Shown: positions 1 to 5,211 of the stretch, in pieces | How positions within the stretch are numbered: the first letter of the stretch is position 1 | Layout: every line of letters begins with the position of its first letter | Assembly: GCA_046724665.1 (NCBI GenBank) | Contig: JBKOWZ010000111.1 | Span: 1-12,288 of the forward strand | DNA from: Actinocrinis sp046724665 | Lineage (GTDB): Bacteria > Actinomycetota > Actinomycetes > Streptomycetales > Catenulisporaceae | Direction: 5' to 3' | DNA length: 12,288 nucleotides | Notes under the pieces: model-generated | Database searches by the model: none | Seen by the model: the letters and a program-made list of their open reading frames with translations, nothing else | Told to the model about the DNA's origin: nothing | Made by a program: the position numbers and the translations under genes

Positions 1-398
1 CCCCAGGTGTAGAGCTGCTTACAGCGAAGGACACCGATCAGTACATGCCTATCAGGTGCTCCGACTGGGATCGGATCAAGCGGCAGGTCGGACGACTGAC
101 GGAACGCGAGTCTTACCTACCTGGTGTTGCTTGGACTGCGATCGGTATCGGAGCGAGTGCGGGACTAGCCCTTATTCCATGGAACGCCGCATATGCGCAA
201 TTCCCGGCGCCCCTGCAGGAACATTACTCGTATGTATCCCCAATGATGGTGATCGCCGCGATTGCCTGTGCAGTAATTGCAACCTTTTGCTTCTTCGTCG
301 GCTCCAGGCTGAATAAGTCGATCGGTGCGAATGTTAATGATGTCATCGCGGACATGGCGGAAATCTCGAACCGTTTTCTAGAAGAGTCGAATTCTTGA
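1..398 (+). CDS. Small two-helix membrane protein, probably 5'-partial
   Basis: I do not recognise a named family. The frame is open to the left edge of the window (first full codon at position 3), and the residues before the ATG at 45 (PGVELLTAKDTDQY) read as plausible protein. That ATG has only a weak AAGGA 13 bases upstream, so I think the true start lies outside; 45-398 (117 residues) is the alternative. Counting from that Met, a charged N-terminal segment (SDWDRIKRQV) is followed by a membrane helix at about residues 27-46, a short loop, a second helix at about 65-89, and a polar tail (NVNDVIADMAEISNRF). Codon use is unlike the rest of the window: many third positions are A or T (aat, gtt, cta, att), whereas the genes from ppiA onward almost always end in G or C. 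With the tRNA fragment just downstream, this points to acquired DNA. Function unknown. Confidence 0.6.
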   Translation, partial: PGVELLTAKDTDQYMPIRCSDWDRIKRQVGRLTERESYLPGVAWTAIGIGASAGLALIPWNAAYAQFPAPLQEHYSYVSPMMVIAAIACAVIATFCFFVGSRLNKSIGANVNDVIADMAEISNRFLEESNS

Positions 399-496
399 AG
401 CCTCCTACCGCTTGAAGAGTCGTCTGGCTGTGTGCCGGACATAGATATTCCATTCTCGGCATAATGACGGGCGGATCGCCTCCTGGGCTGCTGTCG

Positions 497-514
497 TGCC
501 AGATTCATGCCAGA
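497..514. repeat. Two TGCCAGA direct repeats, 11 bp apart
   Basis: TGCCAGA occurs at 497-503 and 508-514, one helical turn apart. An inverted pair, tcgtgcc (494-500) and ggcacga (518-524), encloses them. They lie about 110 bp before the tRNA-Ala fragment. Tyrosine-integrase arm sites are short direct repeats at about this distance from the core site, so that is one reading. It is inference only, because no integrase gene is visible in the window. Confidence 0.3.
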
Positions 515-561
515 CGGGGCACGAACTCGCGGTCAATCACGGGTATCCAAGGGCTTCTGAT

Positions 562-611
562 CCTGCGCTCGGACGCAGGTCAGGGCTCACTTAGCTGGTA
601 GGTGAGCCCTG
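562..611. terminator. Two tandem hairpins before the tRNA remnant
   Basis: The first hairpin has arms cctgcg (562-567) and cgcagg (574-579) with a 6-base loop. The second has perfect 10-bp arms cagggctcac (581-590) and gtgagccctg (602-611) with an 11-base loop. No T-run follows, which is common for actinobacterial terminators. They could end transcripts from the gene at 1-398 or insulate the end of the inserted element. The stretch 399-892 holds no convincing gene, only these hairpins, the tRNA fragment, a second terminator, a promoter candidate and short repeats. Confidence 0.5.
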
Positions 612-617
612 ATGTTC

Positions 618-664
618 GAGCCTTTGCGCGGCGGGGGTTAGGGGTTCGATTCCCCTTGGCTCGA
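618..664 (+). other. 3' half of a tRNA-Ala(TGC) gene; probable att site
   Basis: Bases 623-664 fit tRNA positions 32-73 exactly. The anticodon loop is tttgcgc (623-629) with anticodon TGC at 625-627, flanked by gcc/ggc pairs. The variable loop is 635-639. A perfect T arm follows: stem aggggt-type arms 640-644 and 652-656 around loop TTCGATT (645-651). The acceptor 3' strand is tggctcg (657-663), with T at position 70 (the base that forms the alanine G3:U70 identity pair), and A73 is at 664. The outer anticodon pairs, the D arm and the 5' acceptor strand are missing, and the sequence before 618 cannot fold into them, so this is not a working tRNA gene. Position 72 is G rather than the usual C. 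Homology that starts in the anticodon loop and runs to the 3' end is the standard attB footprint of tRNA-targeting tyrosine integrases. In related chromosomes tRNA-Ala sits just before ppiA. Confidence 0.8.
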
Positions 665-679
665 CAGGATTGACCAGCA

Positions 680-715
680 TGAAGGCCCCTCACTGATCAT
701 GGTGAGGGGCCTTCA
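680..715 (+). terminator. Strong hairpin terminator after the tRNA-Ala remnant
   Basis: A perfect 14-bp stem is formed by 680-693 (tgaaggcccctcac) and 702-715 around the 8-base loop tgatcatg. It starts 15 bases after the last tRNA base. Its position and strength fit the terminator of the original tRNA-Ile/tRNA-Ala transcription unit, now left next to the truncated tRNA copy. Confidence 0.8.
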
Positions 716-805
716 CGTCGTATGGGCGCCAGGTGGTGTGTGAGGGAGGGGGCGGCGTCGGCCCTGGGCGGCTTCGCTCTCGCCATCGTTCCTGTCTTCC
801 GCCGC

Positions 806-834
806 TTGACATGGCTCCGCCGGCGAAGTACACA
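806..834 (+). promoter_or_regulatory. Candidate promoter TTGACA-17-TACACA
   Basis: A perfect TTGACA (806-811) is followed by a 17-bp spacer and TACACA (829-834). The -10 matches the TATAAT consensus at only three positions and lacks the final T. Transcription would start near 841, where the tandem repeats begin, about 50 bases before the GTG at 893. Confidence 0.4.
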
Positions 835-848
835 TGAAGCACAACGCT

Positions 849-887
849 GTTATGCAACATCGTTATGCAACGCTGTTATGGAAGGTC
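849..887. repeat. Three tandem 13-bp repeats (GTTATGCAAC core)
   Basis: The copies are GTTATGCAACATC (849-861), GTTATGCAACGCT (862-874) and the diverged GTTATGGAAGGTC (875-887). A partial fourth copy, acaacgct, precedes them at 841-848. The array would fill the 5' untranslated region of the ORF at 893, and its last copy carries the GGAAGG ribosome-binding site. It may be a binding site with helical repeat close to one turn, or a replication-slippage product. Confidence 0.7.
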
Positions 888-892
888 GAGCC

Positions 893-1096
893 GTGAGCAC
901 TCAGCCAGTCGTTGGGACGCACCGCCTCTCGGGTGACCGCCACCCGGTCAGCCTCAAGCTCGTGCTCGGAACGGGCGGTCGGCCGCCGGCGCGTACCGCG
1001 ACGCTTGCGGCACGCCGCCTTGCCAGCAGGCGCCCGGCGGACAAGGCCGTGCAGCTGGCCTACTCCGAATGGCTCCTCACGAAGCTCACGGCCTGA
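893..1096 (+). CDS. Small basic hypothetical protein
   Basis: I do not recognise a family. The product is 67 residues, basic, with no membrane helix; it has an Arg/Ala-rich middle and ends AVQLAYSEWLLTKLTA, which could be a short helix. I chose GTG 893 because GGAAGG (880-885) lies 7 bases upstream. The same frame is open back to 722 and has ATG 878, but neither has a ribosome-binding site, and the upstream residues look like chance reading. Third codon positions after 893 are mostly G or C, as in real genes here. The stop codon lies in a 9-bp tandem duplication. The gene is convergent with the minus-strand gene ending at 1141. A candidate promoter and 13-bp repeats precede it. Confidence 0.5.
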   Translation: MSTQPVVGTHRLSGDRHPVSLKLVLGTGGRPPARTATLAARRLASRRPADKAVQLAYSEWLLTKLTA

Positions 1097-1110
1097 CTTG
1101 TCTGACTTGT
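1093..1110. repeat. 9-bp tandem duplication at a stop codon
   Basis: ctgacttgt occurs at 1093-1101 and 1102-1110. The TGA of the first copy (1094-1096) is the stop codon of the small ORF at 893. It looks like a slippage duplication with no evident role. Confidence 0.6.
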
Positions 1111-1140
1111 GACTGGGTCGGCCACGCTGCTGTTGCCGCT

Positions 1141-1779
1141 CTAACGGTGGCGACTGCCGTGGCGACCGCCGAACGGCGCGTGCTCGTCGTTGGAGCTGGC
1201 ACCGGCGTCGGTACCGGCGTCGGGGTCTGACGGGTCGTCATGGCCCATCTTGTTCTTGTTGTTCTTGTCCAGGCGCTCGGGCTCGGCGCTGTCGCTGATC
1301 GTGTTCTGCACCGCCTCGTCATCGACCCAGGCCTGGTAGCGCGAGCGCTGCCAGATCACCGCGGCGGTTCCTAGTGCCGCACCGAGGGCTGCGGCGCCGC
1401 CGATGAACCAGAACTTGCGGTGGCTGCGGTCCTGCCGCTTCGCCTTCGCCTTCGTCTTCATCCGCTCGATTTGGGCGGCGCTCACCTGGCCTCGCGCGGC
1501 GGCGAGTGTGGCCGACGCTCGGTCGGATACCTCGGAACGCAGCGGGGCGGAGCGGTGCATCGCCTCCTCCGTCACTCGCGACGACAGTTGCATCGCGGCG
1601 GGTACGAGTTCGTCGCGCACTCGGTGCGACGTGTCGGCGAGCACGGGCACGACCACCGCGCGCGTGTGCTGCCATCGGGGACCCGCCTGCGTGCGTAGCG
1701 CCGCGTAGCGGTCGCGGAGCCACGGTTGGATGGAGGCCCGCTCTTGCTGCATCGGCTGGGAATGGCTCGTCTTGGTCAC
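1141..1779 (-). CDS. DUF5324-like single-pass membrane protein
   Basis: The product is 212 residues of unknown function. The first 100 or so residues are charged and Ala-rich with helical periodicity (RVRDELVPAAMQLSSRVTEEAMHRS), a likely amphipathic or coiled region. Next come the stretch AAARGQVSAAQIERM, a Lys/Arg-rich segment, one membrane helix at about residues 123-143 (FIGGAAALGAALGTAAVIW), and a polar, acidic, then His/Arg-ending tail. That order, the RGQV motif and the position beside ppiA resemble DUF5324 proteins of streptomycetes; this match is from memory. The positive residues before the helix suggest the long N-terminal part is cytoplasmic. I chose GTG 1779 because GGAAGGTGAAGGG lies 7 bases upstream; the in-frame GTG 1794 abuts a GGAAG with no spacing. 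The gene is divergent from ppiA across about 290 bp in which I find no clear promoter. Confidence 0.7.
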   Translation of the reverse strand: MTKTSHSQPMQQERASIQPWLRDRYAALRTQAGPRWQHTRAVVVPVLADTSHRVRDELVPAAMQLSSRVTEEAMHRSAPLRSEVSDRASATLAAARGQVSAAQIERMKTKAKAKRQDRSHRKFWFIGGAAALGAALGTAAVIWQRSRYQAWVDDEAVQNTISDSAEPERLDKNNKNKMGHDDPSDPDAGTDAGASSNDEHAPFGGRHGSRHR

Positions 1780-2069
1780 GGCTCGGCCCTTCACCTTCCG
1801 TCGTTCGGACGACTCCCGTCTTCCCTGGGCCGGGATGACTATGCGCTTATTGCGCCGTTCGGAGAAGGATCATTCTGGCTTAACGGACAATTCCTGTCGC
1901 AGCGCCCAGCTGGGATGCGGGATTGACACGGATCAGCTACTGCTGCGCGGTGGACGGCCGACGCGTGGGAGGATGTCGGGGGACAGGCGGCGGCCGGCCC
2001 CGCGCGGTCCGAGGGGGTGCGGGCCGTGGGGCGTTGCGCGACGCAGTGAGCGATGGAAGTGAGGGCCGT

Positions 2070-2612
2070 ATGGCCGAGGAGACCTACGCCGTACTCAAGA
2101 CCTCGCACGGGGAGATCACCGTGCGGCTGTTCCCGAACCACGCGCCGAAGACCGTGCGCAACTTCGTGGAGCTGGCCGAGGGCGGCCGGGAGTGGACTCA
2201 CCCGCGCACCGGGAAGAAGACCACGGCCAAGCTGTACGACGGCACGATCTTCCACCGCATCATCTCCGGCTTCATGATCCAGGGCGGCGACCCGCTGGGC
2301 GAGGGGGTCGGCGGGCCCGGCTACCAGTTCGACGACGAGATCCACCCGGACCTCGCCTTCACCAAGCCCTACCTGCTGGCGATGGCCAACGCGGGCAAGC
2401 GCGGCGGGCGCGGCACGAACGGCTCGCAGTTCTTCATCACCGTCGGCACGCCGACCTGGCTCAACGGCAACCACACCATCTTCGGCGAGGTCGAGGACGA
2501 GGGCAGCCGCAAGGTCGTGGACGCCATCTGCAACGTGCCGACCAACGGGCAGGACAAGCCGCTGACCGACGTGGTGATCGAGTCCGTGGTGATCGAGCGG
2601 CGCGCCTCCTGA
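2070..2612 (+). CDS. ppiA: Cyclophilin-type peptidyl-prolyl isomerase
   Basis: This is a 180-residue cytoplasmic cyclophilin that catalyses cis-trans isomerisation of Xaa-Pro bonds. No signal peptide or membrane helix is present, and the length suits a single-domain bacterial cyclophilin. Active-site elements are visible: FHRIISGFMIQGGD at 61-74 with the catalytic Arg63 and Phe68/Met69/Gln71, GSQFF at 118-122, and W130 with H135 in the TPTWLNGNH segment (the cyclosporin-contact region). ATG 2070 is preceded by GGAAGTGAGGG at 2055-2065; the same frame is open further upstream to 1923 without homology, so the shorter start is preferred. ppiA next to tRNA-Ala and upstream of crgA is the standard actinobacterial order. 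The rhomboid gene follows after 130 bp and may be cotranscribed. Confidence 0.95.
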   Translation: MAEETYAVLKTSHGEITVRLFPNHAPKTVRNFVELAEGGREWTHPRTGKKTTAKLYDGTIFHRIISGFMIQGGDPLGEGVGGPGYQFDDEIHPDLAFTKPYLLAMANAGKRGGRGTNGSQFFITVGTPTWLNGNHTIFGEVEDEGSRKVVDAICNVPTNGQDKPLTDVVIESVVIERRAS

Positions 2613-2690
2613 CGAGCGGGTCCTGAGCGGGACAAGCGGTGAGTCGTCCGAACTGGACTCGCTGAAGAGACAGAGAAGAGCGGTCGGCGA

Positions 2691-2719
2691 CGGGCCCGGG
2701 CGCAGCCGACCTGGGCCCG
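2691..2719 (+). terminator. Weak hairpin between ppiA and the rhomboid gene
   Basis: Seven-base arms cgggccc (2691-2697) and gggcccg (2713-2719) enclose a 15-base loop, 79 bases after the ppiA stop. There is no T-run. It could attenuate read-through into the rhomboid gene, but GC-rich inverted repeats this short arise by chance in such DNA. Confidence 0.25.
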
Positions 2720-2742
2720 CTCCATCGGGGATTGGACCGTGA

Positions 2743-3726
2743 GTGACGATGTCGTCCGACGAGCGGCCGACGGCGGCACCTGGCGCCGCCGCGGCGCCGG
2801 GTGCGCCGGCCTGCTTCCGTCACGCCGACCGCGAGACGTATCTGCGCTGCTCCCGCTGTGACCGGTCGATCTGCACCGACTGCATGATCCCGGCGCCGGT
2901 CGGATTCCACTGCCCCGAGTGCGTACTCGACGGCAGCCGAGTGGTGCGCGAAGCCCGCACGATCGCCGGCGGTCGGCACCACAGCCGGCAGGGCGTCGTC
3001 ACCGGTTCGCTGATCGGCGTGTGCATCGTCATGTTCGGGTTGCAGAACATGGTCGGCCAGGCGTTCACCGACCGGATGGACCTCCAGGCGATGGCCCAGC
3101 AGATCTCCTCGCTGCCGACGGCCAGGCACATAGGAGTCGCTTACGGGGACTGGTACCGGCTCGCCAGCTCGATTTTCGTCCACATGAACCTGGCGCACCT
3201 CGCCATGAACATGCTCTCGCTGTGGTGGATCGGCGTGCCGGTGGAGAGCAGGCTCGGCCGCAGCAGGTATCTGGCGGCCTTCTTCGTCTGCGGCGTCGCC
3301 GGCTCGGCGGCCTCGTACGCGGCGCTGCCCGCGTACGGCAGCAGCCTCGGCGCGTCGGGGGCCATCTTCGGACTGCTCGGCGTGCTCGCGGTGCTGGCCT
3401 TCCGCGAGCGGCTGAACATGCAGCCGATCGTCACGGTGATCCTGCTCAACCTGATCTTCAGCTTCAGCATCCCGGACATCAGCTGGCAGGCGCACGTGGG
3501 CGGGCTGGTGGCCGGGCTGATCCTCGGCGCCGGGTTCGCCTACGCCCCGCGGGCGCGCACCGTGGTCCCCTGGTTCCGCAATCCGCAGAACCTCGTGCCG
3601 AGCGCGACCGGCGCGGCGATCCTGCTGATCGCCGCGGTCATCATCGCCGTGCACACGTCGCAGTTGCAGGGGCAGGCCAGCGGCAGCGCGGCGGGCGCCG
3701 CCTGGCTCGGCGGGCTGCTCGGATAG
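2743..3726 (+). CDS. Rhomboid-family intramembrane serine protease with N-terminal zinc finger
   Basis: A 327-residue polytopic membrane protein. After a Pro/Ala-rich start, residues 24-60 form a B-box-like zinc finger (C24..H27, C36, C39, C44, C47, H56, C57, C60). The rhomboid domain spans about 80-270: the first helix is near 86-104, the HxxxN motif of helix 2 is H152-N156 (HLAMN), the nucleophile is Ser205 in GASGAIFG, and the paired catalytic His is H251 in HVGGLVAG. A further helix lies at about 288-304. All residues for Ser-His dyad cleavage of membrane substrates are therefore present. The substrate cannot be predicted. The start may be GTG 2743 or ATG 2749; the ribosome-binding site is poor for both. 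Zinc finger plus rhomboid is the usual form of this actinobacterial ortholog beside ppiA. It converges on crgA across a 177-bp gap containing DnaA boxes. Confidence 0.92.
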   Translation: MTMSSDERPTAAPGAAAAPGAPACFRHADRETYLRCSRCDRSICTDCMIPAPVGFHCPECVLDGSRVVREARTIAGGRHHSRQGVVTGSLIGVCIVMFGLQNMVGQAFTDRMDLQAMAQQISSLPTARHIGVAYGDWYRLASSIFVHMNLAHLAMNMLSLWWIGVPVESRLGRSRYLAAFFVCGVAGSAASYAALPAYGSSLGASGAIFGLLGVLAVLAFRERLNMQPIVTVILLNLIFSFSIPDISWQAHVGGLVAGLILGAGFAYAPRARTVVPWFRNPQNLVPSATGAAILLIAAVIIAVHTSQLQGQASGSAAGAAWLGGLLG

Positions 3727-3773
3727 CGCCGGCCGGGGTCGGCCACTGGTCGCAGAGACCTGACCACCCAGAG

Positions 3774-3847
3774 TTATCCACAGATGGTGTGAAGTTTTCC
3801 ACACTGTGGATAACCTGTGGAGAACGGCCGGTCCGCGTTGTGGATAA
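3774..3847. promoter_or_regulatory. Cluster of five DnaA boxes
   Basis: There are three perfect copies of TTATCCACA: 3774-3782 (plus), 3805-3813 (minus) and 3839-3847 (minus). Two copies have one mismatch: TTTTCCACA 3795-3803 (plus) and TTCTCCACA 3816-3824 (minus). A degenerate TTATCCGGA is at 3887-3895. The first four start 21, 10 and 11 bp apart, close to whole helical turns, which allows cooperative DnaA binding. The cluster lies between the 3' ends of the rhomboid gene and crgA, where no promoter is expected, so control of either gene is unlikely. No AT-rich unwinding region is visible, so it is not an obvious origin. Confidence 0.88.
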
Positions 3848-3903
3848 TGCCGCTACCAGCGCTTACCGTCTGTGAACGCAGCGGCCTTATCCGGATTGCG
3901 TGG

Positions 3904-4149
3904 TCAGCGCCAGCGGGTCGAGACGATGAAGCCGACGGCGATGAACGCGAAGCCGATCGCCACGTTCCAGGCGGCCAGCGACGAGATCCAGTGCAGGTTG
4001 AGGTAGTAGGCCACGATCCAGGCCAGGCCGACCACGAACAACGCCACCATGATCCGTGGCACCCAGGCCGAGGACTCGACCCTGATCTTCTGCATGCGCT
4101 GCTCGGGCGGGGTGTAGACCGCCTTGTCCCGAGTCTTCGACTTCGGCAC
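3904..4149 (-). CDS. crgA: Cell division protein CrgA
   Basis: An 81-residue membrane protein of the CrgA family, which interacts with FtsZ and septal/wall synthases and coordinates septum formation with growth in Actinobacteria. The family N-terminus PKSKTRDKAVYTPP is present, followed by a conserved basic stretch and two membrane helices at about 32-52 and 59-77, ending in STRWR; both termini should face the cytoplasm. The start is GTG 4149, with AGGAGAG four bases upstream; the frame is open further upstream but those residues (Cys/Arg-rich) are not family-like. Length and position, between ppiA and the trpG/pknB block, match the family. It is transcribed towards the rhomboid gene and divergent from the small membrane protein gene at 4353. 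Confidence 0.95.
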   Translation of the reverse strand: MPKSKTRDKAVYTPPEQRMQKIRVESSAWVPRIMVALFVVGLAWIVAYYLNLHWISSLAAWNVAIGFAFIAVGFIVSTRWR

Positions 4150-4195
4150 GGAACTCTCCTGCTCACTGGCTCGCCGACGGCTGTACGGCAGACAT

Positions 4196-4201
4196 AGCGT
4201 A
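4196..4201 (-). promoter_or_regulatory. Candidate -10 element for crgA
   Basis: On the minus strand TACGCT (4201-4196) fits the actinobacterial TAnnnT -10 pattern, 46 bases before the crgA GTG. A poor TTGCCG lies 15 bp upstream of it. The divergent region also contains TATGCT (plus, 4273-4278), a possible -10 for the gene at 4353. Confidence 0.35.
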
Positions 4202-4352
4202 GCCGGGCGTCGCGCGCGGCAACAGCGGCCGTGGAGCATTCTCAGCTGACCGTTACGCGCGCCTTCGCCGCATATGCTCACGGTAACCGGTAGCGTGACG
4301 GAGAGTCATCTAAGGCAGCTATCGCGTAGAGCGGAAGGCGGGTAGGCAGCGT

Positions 4353-4514
4353 ATGTACGCGTGGATCTGGCGACACCTGCCCGGAGCGCTGTGGGTGCGC
4401 ATCCTGTGGGTGCTGGTCATCTTCGCCCTCGTGGTCTTCGTGCTCTTCCAGTACGCGTTTCCGTGGATCGAGCCCCACCTGCCGTTCTCCGGGAACGGCT
4501 CGCTCTCGCAGTAA
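4353..4514 (+). CDS. Conserved-type small membrane protein, 53 residues
   Basis: A short gene that automatic callers could miss. The product begins MYAWIWRHLPGALWVR, has one membrane helix at about residues 17-36 (ILWVLVIFALVVFVLFQYAF), then PWIEPHLPF and a short polar tail. The WRHLPG start and the PW.EP.LPF motif after the helix match, from memory, a family of tiny membrane proteins at this locus in streptomycetes and relatives. Function is unknown; location beside crgA, pknB and the wall genes makes a link to envelope growth possible but unproven. ATG 4353 has GGTAGG 6 bases upstream. Codons are mostly G/C-ending (Trp-rich protein), supporting real coding. The trpG/pabA ATG lies 30 bp downstream on the same strand. 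Confidence 0.8.
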   Translation: MYAWIWRHLPGALWVRILWVLVIFALVVFVLFQYAFPWIEPHLPFSGNGSLSQ

Positions 4515-4532
4515 AGGCCGCGCGGTAGCGGC

Positions 4533-4538
4533 TACGCT
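4533..4538 (+). promoter_or_regulatory. Candidate -10 for a leaderless trpG transcript
   Basis: TACGCT (4533-4538, TAnnnT pattern) ends 6 bases before the ATG at 4545, and no purine-rich ribosome-binding site precedes that ATG. This spacing is the typical signature of leaderless transcripts in Actinobacteria. The -35 region is not recognisable. Confidence 0.4.
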
Positions 4539-4544
4539 GACCGC

Positions 4545-5189
4545 ATGGCGCGCATCCTGGTGGTCGATAACTACGACTCGTTCGTGTTCAACCTGGTCCA
4601 GTACCTCTACCAGTTGGACGCCGAGTGCGAAGTACGACGCAACGACGCCGTCACGGTCGAGGAGGCCGAGCGGTACGACGGCGTCCTACTCTCGCCGGGA
4701 CCAGGCACGCCCGAGGAAGCCGGGGTCTGCGTGGCGATGGTCAAGCACTGCGCCGCGATCGGCAAGCCGCTGTTCGGCGTCTGCCTCGGCCTCCAGTCGA
4801 TCGCCGTCGCGTTCGGCGCGGTGGTCGATCGCGCGCCCGAGCTGCTGCACGGCAAGACGAGCCTGGTCTCACACGACGGAGCCGGCGTCTTCGACGGCTT
4901 GGCCAGCCCGCTCACCGCCACCCGCTATCACTCGCTGGCCGTCGAGCCGGGCACTCTCACCGCCGACCTGGTCGTCACCTCGCGCACCGACGCCGGCGTG
5001 ATCATGGGGGTGCGGCACAGGACGCTGCCGATCGAGGCGGTCCAGTTCCACCCCGAGTCGGTGCTCACCGAGGGCGGCCACCGGATGCTGGCCAACTGGC
5101 TCGCCGTCTGCGGCGACCCCGACGCGGTCAAACGCTCCGAAGGCCTCGCGCCCGTGGTGGGTGCGAGGCCTTCGCAGGTTCGGTCTTAG
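4545..5189 (+). CDS. trpG: Class I glutamine amidotransferase (TrpG/PabA component II)
   Basis: A 214-residue amidotransferase subunit that hydrolyses glutamine and passes ammonia to chorismate in a partner synthase (anthranilate synthase TrpE for tryptophan, or aminodeoxychorismate synthase PabB for folate). Family signatures: VVDNYDSFVFNLVQY at the start, LLSPGPGTPEEAG at 48-60, nucleophile Cys80 in GVCLGLQ, and the His169/Glu171 of VQFHPES. The residue after CLG is Leu where many homologs have His, a tolerated variation. No component I gene is nearby, so anthranilate versus aminodeoxychorismate synthesis cannot be decided; the gene beside pknB is usually called trpG. The ATG has no ribosome-binding site but a TACGCT six bases upstream. 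The last 17 codons lie within a strong hairpin. The gene converges on pknB with a 22-bp gap. Confidence 0.93.
   Translation: MARILVVDNYDSFVFNLVQYLYQLDAECEVRRNDAVTVEEAERYDGVLLSPGPGTPEEAGVCVAMVKHCAAIGKPLFGVCLGLQSIAVAFGAVVDRAPELLHGKTSLVSHDGAGVFDGLASPLTATRYHSLAVEPGTLTADLVVTSRTDAGVIMGVRHRTLPIEAVQFHPESVLTEGGHRMLANWLAVCGDPDAVKRSEGLAPVVGARPSQVRS
5138..5174. terminator. Bidirectional hairpin terminator overlapping the trpG 3' end
   Basis: Perfect 12-bp arms at 5138-5149 (cgaaggcctcgc) and 5163-5174, extended inward by a G-T pair and three G-C pairs, leave a 5-base loop. The hairpin lies inside the trpG coding region, 13 bases before its stop codon, and 38 bases beyond the pknB stop on the other strand. 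It can serve both convergent transcripts. There is no long T-run. Confidence 0.75.
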
Positions 5190-5211
5190 ACCGCAGCCGT
5201 TCGGCGGTCCG

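Noticed and set aside
592..664. A complete tRNA-Ala gene
   Set aside because: The 3' half is perfect from position 32, but the bases that should form the 5' acceptor strand (592-598) do not pair with 657-663 and no D arm can be drawn. The nearby ttagctggtag lies in the loop of a perfect 10-bp hairpin, so its likeness to a D arm is coincidence.
722..892. N-terminal extension of the small ORF back to position 722
   Set aside because: No ribosome-binding site supports those starts, and the extension would translate through the candidate promoter and the 13-bp repeats.
1923..1928. TTGACA as a ppiA -35 box
   Set aside because: No acceptable -10 lies 16-19 bp downstream, and the site is about 140 bp before the ppiA ATG.
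2461..3804. 447-codon minus-strand open frame opposite the rhomboid gene
   Set aside because: Antisense shadow rich in Arg, His and Pro; the plus strand encodes a complete rhomboid protease.
3774..3847. A second replication origin
   Set aside because: There are only five or six boxes, no AT-rich unwinding stretch, and no dnaA/dnaN context in the window. A DnaA-binding cluster is the more modest reading.
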